From NCBI GenBank assembly GCA_964465665.1, contig CAYXKM010000313.1, forward strand, positions 1 through 21,825: a stretch of DNA of 21,825 nt. Reading direction: 5' to 3'. Positions within the stretch are counted from its first letter, which is position 1. Each line of letters opens with the position of its first letter. A model generated the notes under the pieces. It ran no database searches, had not been told where the DNA came from, and saw only the letters and a list, made by a program, of their open reading frames with translations. Shown piece by piece: positions 14,881 to 21,825 of this stretch. The DNA comes from JAKEGN01 sp964465665. Lineage in GTDB: Bacteria > Pseudomonadota > Gammaproteobacteria > Steroidobacterales > Woeseiaceae. The position numbers and the translations under genes are program-made.

Positions 14881-16699
14881 CCGACTTTGCGAGATTTCTC
14901 GGCTGATCCACGTCAGTGCCTTTCAACACAGCGACGTGATAGGCCAGGAGTTGCAGCGGAATGGTGTACAGGATCGGCGCCTGGAAATCCTGGATGACTG
15001 CCGGCATGCGTGTCGTATGTATGCCCACCCGATCGCCGAACTGCACGCGCGGGTCCGCAAACACGTAAAGCTGGCCGCCGCGCGCCCGAACCTCCTGCAG
15101 GTTGCTCTTCAGTTTCTCAAGTAGTTCGTCATCCGGTGCAACCGCGACTACCGGCATGTCCTCATCCACCAGCGCGAGCGGCCCGTGCTTGAGTTCTCCG
15201 GCGGCATAGGCCTCGGCATGTATGTACGAGATTTCCTTGAGCTTCAGTGCGCCTTCCATCGCAACGGGGTTCTGCACGCCGCGCCCGAGAAACAGTGCGT
15301 GGTGCTTGTCGACGAAATGCTGGGCCAGCGACTCGATCGCCCCGTCCAGAGTCAGAACTTGTTCTATCAGACCTGGAATCTCCGCAAGCTGCGTTACCAG
15401 GATGCGCTCCTGCTTCGCCTCCAGCCCGTTGCGGCGTGCCAGCGCAATCGTCAGCAGCGCGAGCGCCGCGAGTTGCGTGGTAAACGCTTTCGTCGACGCG
15501 ACGCCGATTTCCGGACCGGCGCGTGTCATCATTACCAGGCCAGCCTCCCGCACCATCGAACTCTCCGGTACGTTGCAGATCGCCATGGTCGACACGTATT
15601 GCATTTCCTTGGCCGCCCGGATCGCCGCCAGGGTGTCCGCGGTTTCACCCGACTGGCTGATGGCCACGAACAGCGTGCCTTCCGGCACGACCGGCGAGCG
15701 GTAGCGATACTCGCTCGCAATCTCCACCGAACACGGCAGGCGGCAGAGTTGTTCTATCCAGTAGCGCGCGACGAGCCCCGCATGGTAGCTGGTGCCGCAA
15801 GCGACGATGTGCACGCCGCGGGTAGCGTCCAGAACCTTGATTGCAGCAGGACCGAAAGCAGCATCCATCACTTTACCGTTCGCAATCCGGTCTTCAAGCG
15901 TCCGCGCAACCGCCAGCGCCTGTTCGTGGATTTCTTTCTGCATGAAGTGCCGGAACTTGCCACGTTCGGCGGCATCCGCCGACAGCTCGCTTTCCTTGAC
16001 CGGCCGCGTGACCTTCTTTCCGTGGCTGTCAAAAATGGCAACGCTGGTTCGCTGCACGACAGCGACATCGCCCTCATCCAGGAACATGAATTTCCGTGTC
16101 ACCGGCAAAAGTGCAGCAACGTCGGAAGCAACGAAGTTTTCACCGATACCCAGTCCGATGACCACCGGGCAGCCGGCCCGCGCCAGCACCAGTTTGTTCG
16201 GGTCACTTGCGCTCATTACGACGAGTGCATAGGCGCCTTCGAGTTCGGCAACGGTTTTGCGAACGGCTTCGGACAGCTCCCCGGTTTTTTTCAGGTGGTG
16301 CTGTATGCGATGGGCAACCACCTCCGTGTCGGTCTCGGACTCGAACTTGTAGCCGAGGTCGATGAGCTTCCGGCGAAGCTCATCGTGATTCTCGATGATG
16401 CCGTTGTGCACTATCGCAATGTCGTCACGCGACATGTGCGGGTGGGCATTGGCTTCGCTGGGAACGCCGTGTGTTGCCCAGCGTGTGTGAGAAATGCCCG
16501 TAGTACCGTGCAGCGGGTTTTCGTCCAGTGCGTTCTGCAACTGCTGCACCTTGCCGAGCCGGCGTAGCCGCGCAATGCTCTTGCCGTCCTGCACCGCGAT
16601 GCCGGCGGAATCGTAGCCACGGTATTCGAGTCGGCGCAGGCCCCCCATCAGGATCGGCACGACATTTCTTTCGGCGACGGCGCCGACGATTCCACACAT
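14867..16699 (-). CDS. glmS: Glutamine-fructose-6-phosphate aminotransferase (isomerizing)
   Basis: This is a full-length 610-residue cytosolic GlmS, which makes glucosamine-6-phosphate from fructose-6-phosphate and glutamine, the entry step to UDP-GlcNAc for peptidoglycan and LPS. The N-terminus MCGIVGAV exposes the catalytic Cys2 after Met removal; RRLEYRGYDSAG and THGVPSEANAHPH are glutaminase motifs. Two SIS sugar-isomerase domains follow (ACGTSYHAGL, SQSGETADTL, GVASTKAFTTQLAAL). The isomerase residues lie in HAEAYAAGELKHGPLALV, and the closing LAKSVTVE is conserved. GGGAG lies nine bases before the ATG. It follows glmU by 80 bases on the same strand. No glmS ribozyme was recognised in the short leader, as expected outside Gram-positives. 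Its end overlaps tetR by 14 bases. Confidence 0.98.
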   Translation of the reverse strand: MCGIVGAVAERNVVPILMGGLRRLEYRGYDSAGIAVQDGKSIARLRRLGKVQQLQNALDENPLHGTTGISHTRWATHGVPSEANAHPHMSRDDIAIVHNGIIENHDELRRKLIDLGYKFESETDTEVVAHRIQHHLKKTGELSEAVRKTVAELEGAYALVVMSASDPNKLVLARAGCPVVIGLGIGENFVASDVAALLPVTRKFMFLDEGDVAVVQRTSVAIFDSHGKKVTRPVKESELSADAAERGKFRHFMQKEIHEQALAVARTLEDRIANGKVMDAAFGPAAIKVLDATRGVHIVACGTSYHAGLVARYWIEQLCRLPCSVEIASEYRYRSPVVPEGTLFVAISQSGETADTLAAIRAAKEMQYVSTMAICNVPESSMVREAGLVMMTRAGPEIGVASTKAFTTQLAALALLTIALARRNGLEAKQERILVTQLAEIPGLIEQVLTLDGAIESLAQHFVDKHHALFLGRGVQNPVAMEGALKLKEISYIHAEAYAAGELKHGPLALVDEDMPVVAVAPDDELLEKLKSNLQEVRARGGQLYVFADPRVQFGDRVGIHTTRMPAVIQDFQAPILYTIPLQLLAYHVAVLKGTDVDQPRNLAKSVTVE

Positions 16700-16779
16700 T
16701 CCGGGTTACTCCCTGGCCTCGAGTGCTAGCTGCAACATCGCTGCCACAGTATTCTATTTAACTCATGGATTTTGAATGT

Positions 16780-18144
16780 TTAATGCGACTTTTTGGCCGG
16801 CTTCTTCCAGCCCCGCACGGTGACCTGCCGCGAGCGCTCGAGGGTCAGCTGCTCGGCTGGTGCATCCTTGGAGATCGTCGACCCGGCACCGATGACGGCG
16901 CCCTCGCCGACCTCCACCGGCGCAACCAGTTCGACGCCCGAGCCGATGAACGCATTGTCGCCGATGACCGTTCGATACTTGTTCGCCCCGTCGTAATTGC
17001 AGGTAATGGTCCCTGCGCCGATATTTACGTTTTTGCCTATCGCGGCATCACCGATGTACGTCAGGTGATTGACCTTGCTGCCGTCCGCCACCGTACTCTT
17101 CTTGATCTCGACGAAATTGCCGACTTTCACGTTGGCCGCCAGTTCCGCGCCCGGGCGCAGCCTGGAAAACGGTCCGATCTCGCAATGCGTTCCGGTCGTG
17201 GCGCCTTCGATATGGCAATTGGGATGTACGACCGTTCCATCGCCGATGCGGCAATTACGTAACAGGTTGTTCGATTCGATGCGCACGTTGTCACCGAGCG
17301 TAACGTCCCCTTCGAATATTGCGTTCACATCTATGAACACGTCCCTGCCGCATTTCAGTTCTCCGCGAATGTCGACGCGCGCAGGATCGGCGAAGCCCAC
17401 GCCTTGTGCCATCAGTTCTTCGACGAGGCGCGTCTGCAACGCGCGCTCGGCTTCCGCGAGTTGCTTCCTGTCATTGATGCCCATCACTTCCACCTGACTT
17501 TCGGCTCTGATGCCGTGCACTGTGACACCGTCCCCGGCGGCCATGCCGAGAATGTCGGTCAGATAATACTCTCCCTGGCGGTTGTTGGTACCGAGTCGGG
17601 TGAGCCACGCTTTCAGTCTTGCGGCGGGCATACATTGAACGCCGGTGTTGATCTCCCTGATCCGCCGCTCGTTGTCGTTCGCATCCTTTTCCTCGACGTT
17701 TCGCACCACATTGCCGTTGTGACGAACGATGCGCCCGTATCCGTAAGGGTTGTCCATCTCGACGGTCAGCACCGCTATATCGTCTCCCTTGCACGCATCG
17801 ATCACGCGCCTCAGAGTTTCCGGACGAATCAGCGGTACGTCGCCGAAAAGTATCAGCACCCGATGACTGTCCGGCGTGCCCGGCATAGCCTGCATCACCG
17901 CGTGCCCGGTGCCCAACTGTTTTTCCTGTAATGCCCACCGCAACTTTTCGCCGGCAAATGACGCTTTGACGGCGTCGCCTCCGAAGCCATACACCACGCA
18001 GATATCGTCTGCCCCGAGTGCTTTCGAGCTGTCGATGACATGCTGCAGGAGCGGCCTGCCCGCAAGTGCCTGCAGAACCTTGGGCCTCGCGGAACGCATG
18101 CGCGTTCCCTGACCGGCAGCGAGAACGATGATGCTGAGTGTCAC
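16780..18144 (-). CDS. glmU: Bifunctional UDP-GlcNAc pyrophosphorylase / glucosamine-1-phosphate acetyltransferase
   Basis: This is a 454-residue cytosolic enzyme, the same size as E. coli GlmU. The N-terminal uridylyltransferase domain has LAAGQGTRMRSARPKVLQ (residues 8-25) and the conserved YGYGRIVR. The C-terminal half is a left-handed beta-helix of hexapeptide repeats (for example GDNVRIESNNLL and EVGEGAVIGAGSTI) and carries the acetyltransferase activity. It acetylates GlcN-1-P and then makes UDP-GlcNAc, two steps after GlmS; glmM is not in the window. The predicted start is GTG at 18144, giving MTLSIIVLAAG; no clear ribosome binding site precedes it. The atp operon, often upstream of glmU in gammaproteobacteria, is not here; a DUF481 gene is. 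Confidence 0.98.
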   Translation of the reverse strand: MTLSIIVLAAGQGTRMRSARPKVLQALAGRPLLQHVIDSSKALGADDICVVYGFGGDAVKASFAGEKLRWALQEKQLGTGHAVMQAMPGTPDSHRVLILFGDVPLIRPETLRRVIDACKGDDIAVLTVEMDNPYGYGRIVRHNGNVVRNVEEKDANDNERRIREINTGVQCMPAARLKAWLTRLGTNNRQGEYYLTDILGMAAGDGVTVHGIRAESQVEVMGINDRKQLAEAERALQTRLVEELMAQGVGFADPARVDIRGELKCGRDVFIDVNAIFEGDVTLGDNVRIESNNLLRNCRIGDGTVVHPNCHIEGATTGTHCEIGPFSRLRPGAELAANVKVGNFVEIKKSTVADGSKVNHLTYIGDAAIGKNVNIGAGTITCNYDGANKYRTVIGDNAFIGSGVELVAPVEVGEGAVIGAGSTISKDAPAEQLTLERSRQVTVRGWKKPAKKSH

Positions 18145-18210
18145 GGACGATTGGATTTCGACGATTGCCGATTCACGATAGTCCCGGGACGCCGCACCGC
18201 ATGAAACGCG

Positions 18211-19281
18211 TCAGAACTTATAGGCGAGGGATGTGGTAACGCCGTAGTCACTGCTGGATGCCTCTTCCGCCTGCGGCTGGTTGTCATAACTGTAGTAGTA
18301 CTCCAGTTGCCAGAAGAAATCGCTAATGATTTCCCACCTGAGAGTTGCGTCGTATTCACCGCGAACCCGCCCGGACTCCGTGAGGCTCGGTATGACTTCC
18401 AGGCTCGTGGACCAGTCCAGTTCCGGGGTATCGTAGCGAAACCACTCCCAGACCATGGTGCCGTACGATTCCAGCGAATTGATGTCCTCCGGTTGATCGA
18501 CATTGTTCTCGCGGGTCGCTTTAAGTCCGCCCTTGAGAAGAAAGCGGCTGTTGTTTGACTGTACCAATATTCTCCCGCCGCCGACGGACACCGAGGTACG
18601 GAGGTTCAGCCCGAGTTCGTCATTGACGTCGAAACTGATGCCGCCGTCATTGAGCCAGCGATTCGGTCTCAGACGTGTGTAATTGAACTCGAGTGACTGG
18701 CGCTGGCTCGATTCGTTGTTATCGCTGTCCGACACCAACGAGGAGAAATCCGCCGTGAGTACCCTCATCATGCTGCGGTACTCGGTGTCCATGCCAACAT
18801 TGAGCTGGGTGACGTTGCTGGCTTTCGAATAGTTGTAGCCGAGAGAAACATTCACGTCGAGAGCGCGGAATCCGCCAGTGTCGATGGGTTCAATCAGAAC
18901 CACGTCGTCATTTCCAAGTTCCACCGCACCATCAGCGGTCTCGACCAGCACATGGAATTTTTCCGTCGCCATGCGGATCTGGCCGAAGTACAGCACACCG
19001 CTCCCGGTCTGGGTCTGGACGTCCTGATCGACGTTGACGTAGGCAACCTTGTTCCACTCGATACTGATCGTACCGGTAGCGTCCGTTTCGAAACTGAGCC
19101 GCCCGCGCTCCATCGATTTCATCTCACCGGTCAGCCGGTCGCCGTTTTCGAATACGACAACGTCCGTATCCTCACTGGCAACCCCGTTCACCGGAAGCAT
19201 CGTGGTCGCCAGGCAAATTACCAGTGTCAGCCACTGGCAGAGTGGGAAAATCGATAGTCTGGCTGCGTGCAGTCGATTCAT
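18211..19281 (-). CDS. DUF481 outer-membrane protein with N-terminal extension
   Basis: This 356-residue envelope protein has a signal peptide (hydrophobic core about residues 18-34, ending near NGVASED). Residues 40-125 form a compact beta-rich region (VVVFENGDRLTGEMKSM, SIEWNKVAYVNVDQDVQT). From about 130 to the end lie alternating amphipathic strands (LDVNVSLGYNYSKASNVTQL, TTSLAYKF), ending in Phe like barrel proteins assembled by BAM. The barrel resembles DUF481, which includes E. coli YdiY, but this protein is about 100 residues longer because of the N-terminal region. GGAAGG lies five bases before the ATG. Function unknown. It is 66 bases upstream of glmU on the same strand and may share a transcript with it. 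Confidence 0.85.
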   Translation of the reverse strand: MNRLHAARLSIFPLCQWLTLVICLATTMLPVNGVASEDTDVVVFENGDRLTGEMKSMERGRLSFETDATGTISIEWNKVAYVNVDQDVQTQTGSGVLYFGQIRMATEKFHVLVETADGAVELGNDDVVLIEPIDTGGFRALDVNVSLGYNYSKASNVTQLNVGMDTEYRSMMRVLTADFSSLVSDSDNNESSQRQSLEFNYTRLRPNRWLNDGGISFDVNDELGLNLRTSVSVGGGRILVQSNNSRFLLKGGLKATRENNVDQPEDINSLESYGTMVWEWFRYDTPELDWSTSLEVIPSLTESGRVRGEYDATLRWEIISDFFWQLEYYYSYDNQPQAEEASSSDYGVTTSLAYKF

Positions 19282-19504
19282 GGCGGCCTTCCGGTTTTTC
19301 AGCCCAAGTGGCTAATTATCGGGCTATTTTAAGTACGGTGTGGGATCGTCAGCCGGGCAATTATTATCGTTCCGGTCAATCAATGCCAACTGCCCGGCAT
19401 ACCGGCATTGGGCGAGCCAAATTGCCGCTGCGTGCGTCACAATAGTAGTATGCGCATGTCTCGGGCCCATTTCCGGCGCCGCCGGAAGCCCTGTGGAGGA
19501 TTTC
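19282..19504. other. Divergent intergenic region between DUF481 and DUF4136 genes
   Basis: This 223-base region separates two divergent envelope genes and must hold both promoters. GGAAGG (19287-19292, minus strand) is the DUF481 ribosome binding site and GGAGGA (19495-19500) that of the DUF4136 gene. An open frame runs through it into the lipoprotein gene but encodes nothing recognisable. No convincing -35/-10 pair or palindrome was identified. Confidence 0.4.
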
Positions 19505-20104
19505 ATGAAGTACCTGCTCAATCGTCTGTCGATCTTCAGCATCTCGGTGTTTGCGCTGTTGCTCTCGGCCTGTTCATCCGGGCCCAATATCCGTTCCGAC
19601 TACGACCGGGCCGCGGACTTCGGCAGCTACCGGACCTACAATTTCATCGAAGGCGCAGGGCCTGACGGGGCGGGTTACCAGAGCCTGTTTACCAAGTACA
19701 TGCTCGCGGCCATTACACGTGAAATGGAGAGCAGGGGATATGCTTTGTCGGACAATCCCGACCTGCTCGTGAATTTCAACGCTTTCATCGAGGACAAAAC
19801 CAAGGTAACGACGACTCCCTCGTCTATGGGCGGCTACTACGGATATCGAGGCAGTTATTACGGTCCGTGGGGTGGATACGGGTACGGAACCGAAACCCAT
19901 GTGTCGCAATACACGGAAGGCACGTTTAACATCGATATTATCGATGCAGAAAAGAAGCAGCTTGTGTGGGAAGCCGTTGGCGTTGGCCGCATCACGGAAG
20001 ACAAGCTCGAGAACCTCGAGCAGTCGGTGAACGAAGGCGTGCCGAAATTCTTCGCCAACTATCCGTTCCGTGCCGGCGAAGCAGCGCCGCGTCCTGTGAA
20101 GTAA
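19505..20104 (+). CDS. DUF4136-family lipoprotein
   Basis: This 199-residue protein has a clear lipoprotein signal: positive N-terminus, hydrophobic core, lipobox LSAC with C23 lipidated, then SSGPNIRSDYDRAADFGSYRTY, the usual opening of DUF4136 proteins. The middle holds a Tyr/Gly-rich stretch (about residues 109-128). The rest has the domain's DIIDAEKKQLVWEAVGVGRI and VPKFFANYP segments. It is probably anchored in the outer membrane; its role is unknown. The frame extends upstream to 19340, but the ATG at 19505 is chosen because GGAGGA lies four bases before it and it begins the signal peptide. It is followed after 30 bases by a 57-codon membrane protein gene. Confidence 0.88.
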   Translation: MKYLLNRLSIFSISVFALLLSACSSGPNIRSDYDRAADFGSYRTYNFIEGAGPDGAGYQSLFTKYMLAAITREMESRGYALSDNPDLLVNFNAFIEDKTKVTTTPSSMGGYYGYRGSYYGPWGGYGYGTETHVSQYTEGTFNIDIIDAEKKQLVWEAVGVGRITEDKLENLEQSVNEGVPKFFANYPFRAGEAAPRPVK

Positions 20105-20134
20105 CCCGCTGCCCCGAGTGCAACGAGTGCTGCA

Positions 20135-20308
20135 ATGATCCGATTCGTACCGGGGCTGATTGGGGCACTGGCATCGTACATCGCGCTGGTGCTCATCGAC
20201 TGGATCAACAATGGCTGGCTCCATATGGTCATTTTCTTCGGCGTGTACCTGGTCGTGACCGTTGTGGTCGACAAGGCCATGACCCGCTACCGGCAGAGAC
20301 CTGACTGA
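20135..20308 (+). CDS. Small two-helix membrane protein, unknown
   Basis: This is a 57-codon ORF. Residues about 4-21 (FVPGLIGALASYIALVLI) and 31-46 (MVIFFGVYLVVTVVVD) are hydrophobic helices separated by the short turn DWINNGWLH, followed by a basic tail (KAMTRYRQRPD) that by the positive-inside rule should be cytoplasmic. The ribosome binding site is weak (GAG about eight bases before the ATG). It lies 30 bases after the DUF4136 lipoprotein gene on the same strand, so co-transcription is likely. I do not recognise a family. The clean two-helix pattern and spacing support a real gene. Confidence 0.55.
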   Translation: MIRFVPGLIGALASYIALVLIDWINNGWLHMVIFFGVYLVVTVVVDKAMTRYRQRPD

Positions 20309-20373
20309 AAGGGGCCGCAGTTCACAGACAATTATTCAGCTTCGGTTAACCTGCACTCAGGCAGGATTTCCCT

Positions 20374-20883
20374 ATGCGCCGATTGTTGCTGATTCCGTTC
20401 CTGGTTGCCGCCGCTGCACCGGCCTGCAGCGGCGAGATCTACCTGCGCGACGGGGTGACGGACGGCGATACGTTCTATCTCTCGGACATCGCCCTGCATG
20501 ACGACGATCCGGCATTGCAGAGCTGGGTCAGCTACAGCCTGACTCGCAGTGCCTGCCAGTTGCAAATCGGCGGTGACAATCCGGCGCGCGCCAGCTCGTT
20601 CGACTGCGAGCTCATGGCGCGCGAGCATCTCATCGAAACCTGGCAGGAACAGGTGAGCGACGAGCAGGCAATCGACAATTACCTCGACGATCTCCTGCGC
20701 GTGCAACAGTCGGGATTCCTCGACGAATACGTGGCTCATTACTTCGGCCGAAAGTCCTGGAAACTTCCCTCCGAAATCCAGAAACAGGCGTTCGATGAAT
20801 GGCGCCGTGAATTCCTGCGCGGGCACAAACCGCAGACACGCCTGATCGGCTCGTGGAATTACGCAAGGAACGTTCAGCGCTAA
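20374..20883 (+). CDS. Exported protein of unknown function
   Basis: This 169-residue protein is not recognised. An N-terminal signal peptide (RRLLLIPFLVAAAAPACSG) is followed by a mature part starting EIYLRDGVTDGDTFYLSD. C18 in APAC is a poor lipobox, so it may be either cleaved or lipidated. The mature part has two cysteines (C61, C78), which could form a disulfide in the periplasm, then an acidic helical middle and a basic, aromatic C-terminus (RLIGSWNYARNVQR). The DGDTF motif recalls staphylococcal-nuclease-like proteins, but the rest of that fold is not seen. AGGA lies seven bases before the ATG. It is 65 bases downstream of the 57-codon membrane gene. Confidence 0.7.
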   Translation: MRRLLLIPFLVAAAAPACSGEIYLRDGVTDGDTFYLSDIALHDDDPALQSWVSYSLTRSACQLQIGGDNPARASSFDCELMAREHLIETWQEQVSDEQAIDNYLDDLLRVQQSGFLDEYVAHYFGRKSWKLPSEIQKQAFDEWRREFLRGHKPQTRLIGSWNYARNVQR

Positions 20884-20916
20884 CCGGTGCCGGTGTTCAC
20901 TTATTTGCGTTATCTG

Positions 20917-20939
20917 TCGCCTGCAATGCAGGCTCCTAC
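20917..20939 (-). repeat. REP-like palindrome with GTAGGAG head
   Basis: On the minus strand this reads GTAGGAG, CCTGCATTGCAGG, CGA. The perfect stem GCCTGCA/TGCAGGC (20919-20925 and 20927-20933) and the 5' GTAG head match the layout of gammaproteobacterial REP elements (GTAGGAGCGGGC...GCCCGCGA type in Pseudomonas). It lies between the ends of two convergent genes, the usual place for REPs, and may also act as a bidirectional terminator or mRNA stabiliser. Confidence 0.65.
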
Positions 20940-20959
20940 AGCGAAACTCCTGACAACGG

Positions 20960-21825
20960 CTAGTTGGCGTCCGCAGCGTCGCGGTATTTCGCAAACCAGC
21001 CGAGGATGTTGTCGACCTTGGCGATGAGTTGCGATGGGCGCGCGGTGCTGTCGTGCGACGCTTCCGGCATACGCACCAGCGCCGCGTCGATGCCGCGCAA
21101 CTTCAGCGCCTGGTAGTACTGCTCGGACTCGGCGATCGGCGTCCGGAAGTCGTCTTCGCCGGTGAATAACATCGTCGGTGTTTTGACGTTGCCAACCAGT
21201 GACAGGGGCGAGCGCTTCCAGTAGGCCTCCGGGTCTTCCCACGGCATGCTGGCGAACCAGTACTGAGTGAAGAATGCAGAAAAATCGGCCGTCAGCACGA
21301 AACTGCCCCAGTTGATAACCGGCTTCGCAACTACCGCCGCGCGGAAACGATCCGTCTTGCCGATGATCCAGGCGGTGAGCACGCCGCCACCGGACCCGCC
21401 GGTGACAAACAACTGCTCCGGGTCGATATAGCCTTTGGTTATAACTGCATCGACGCCGGCCATCAGGTCGTCATAGTCCTGGCTCGGATAGTTGTGGTGA
21501 ATTTCGTTCGCGAAGTTGCTTCCGTAACTCGTGGACCCCCTCGGGTTCGCAAACAGCACCACGTAACCCGCAGCGGCAAAAAGCTGGCCTTCTGCCGAAA
21601 ATTGCGGGCCGTAAGCTGCGAACGGGCCGCCGTGAATCTCGAGTATGAACGGGTACTTTTTCGCTGCATCGAATCCCGGCGGCTTGACCAGCCAACCCTG
21701 GATTTCGTAGTTGCCAACAGTCGCAGGCCAGGTGATCTCCTCGACCGCACCGAGATCGCGCTGAGAAAAAAGATCCTCATTCAGTTGCGTCAGTCGTTGC
21801 GCCTTGCCACTCCTGCTCACATAAC
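20960..21825 (-). CDS. S9-family peptidase (prolyl oligopeptidase type), C-terminal part
   Basis: This is the alpha/beta-hydrolase catalytic domain of an S9 serine peptidase (dipeptidyl/acylaminoacyl peptidase group). The frame is open at the right edge, so the N-terminal beta-propeller lies outside. Numbering from the first visible Met (21820), the nucleophile is S143 in VTGGSGGGVLTAW, the aspartate D224 in GEDDFRTP, and the histidine H256 in PEASHDS. The segment ILEIHGGPFAAYGPQFS and the block VVLFANPRGSTSYG are family hallmarks, the former supplying the oxyanion loop. The catalytic triad is complete. Such enzymes release dipeptides or blocked amino acids; whether this one is exported cannot be seen without the N-terminus. 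Confidence 0.93.
   Translation of the reverse strand, partial: YVSRSGKAQRLTQLNEDLFSQRDLGAVEEITWPATVGNYEIQGWLVKPPGFDAAKKYPFILEIHGGPFAAYGPQFSAEGQLFAAAGYVVLFANPRGSTSYGSNFANEIHHNYPSQDYDDLMAGVDAVITKGYIDPEQLFVTGGSGGGVLTAWIIGKTDRFRAAVVAKPVINWGSFVLTADFSAFFTQYWFASMPWEDPEAYWKRSPLSLVGNVKTPTMLFTGEDDFRTPIAESEQYYQALKLRGIDAALVRMPEASHDSTARPSQLIAKVDNILGWFAKYRDAADAN

Noticed and set aside
15185..16567. 460-codon open frame on the plus strand
   Set aside because: It lies wholly opposite glmS, encodes a low-complexity Arg/His-rich product with no family resemblance, and is a shadow of the GC-rich codon pattern of glmS.
16700..16779. Possible glmS ribozyme or riboswitch upstream of glmS
   Set aside because: The gap to glmU is only 80 bases, too short for the glmS ribozyme, which is a Gram-positive feature; no such fold was seen.
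18181..18190. Ten-base palindrome GTCCCGGGAC between DUF481 and glmU
   Set aside because: It is short, GC-only in the centre, and has no T run or second copy nearby; expected by chance in GC-rich DNA.
19340..19504. Longer start for the DUF4136 lipoprotein
   Set aside because: The lipobox signal peptide begins at 19505 with a strong ribosome binding site just before it; the extension would put the signal peptide in the interior.

Overview
The window is GC-rich, gene-dense chromosomal DNA from a Gram-negative bacterium, most likely a gammaproteobacterium. The evidence is an outer-membrane efflux lipoprotein, two RND pumps, a MexEF-type operon, DUF481 and DUF4136 envelope proteins, GlmU/GlmS of proteobacterial type and a GTAGGAG-type REP palindrome. 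The genus cannot be fixed from the sequence. No CRISPR, insertion sequence, phage gene, tRNA or rRNA was seen, and no gene-free stretch exceeds 300 bases.

Left part (1-3644). The end of a sodium:solute symporter is followed by a two-component system on the minus strand: an OmpR-type regulator and a sensor kinase with a 4-base ATGA overlap. A secreted phytase-like beta-propeller gene diverges from it. Between them lies a perfect CTTAAG-N5-CTTAAG repeat, the known PmrA/QseB recognition pattern, so the regulator probably controls itself, the phytase-like gene, or both.

Central part (3635-14880). A minus-strand efflux locus runs from right to left: MexE-like adaptor, MexF-like RND permease, outer-membrane channel lipoprotein, a 34-residue single-helix membrane peptide coupled by an ATGA overlap, a second adaptor and a second RND permease of a different subfamily. 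Two pumps therefore share one visible channel gene. A TetR-family regulator diverges from the MexE-like gene. The 186-base region between them holds two palindromes, candidate face-to-face promoters and a perfect 10-base-pair stem-loop. A second 19-base palindrome lies between the two pump units.

Right part (14867-21825). glmS and glmU (amino-sugar supply for peptidoglycan and LPS) lie on the minus strand, followed upstream by a DUF481 outer-membrane barrel protein. Diverging from DUF481 are a DUF4136 lipoprotein, a 57-residue two-helix membrane protein and an unrecognised exported protein of 169 residues. A REP-like palindrome separates these from the C-terminal half of an S9 prolyl-oligopeptidase-family peptidase that runs off the right edge.

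Most of the window concerns the cell envelope: export of toxic compounds, envelope precursor synthesis, and outer-membrane or periplasmic proteins. The likeliest undescribed elements are the 34-residue peptide in the pump operon and the CTTAAG-box two-component/phytase module.
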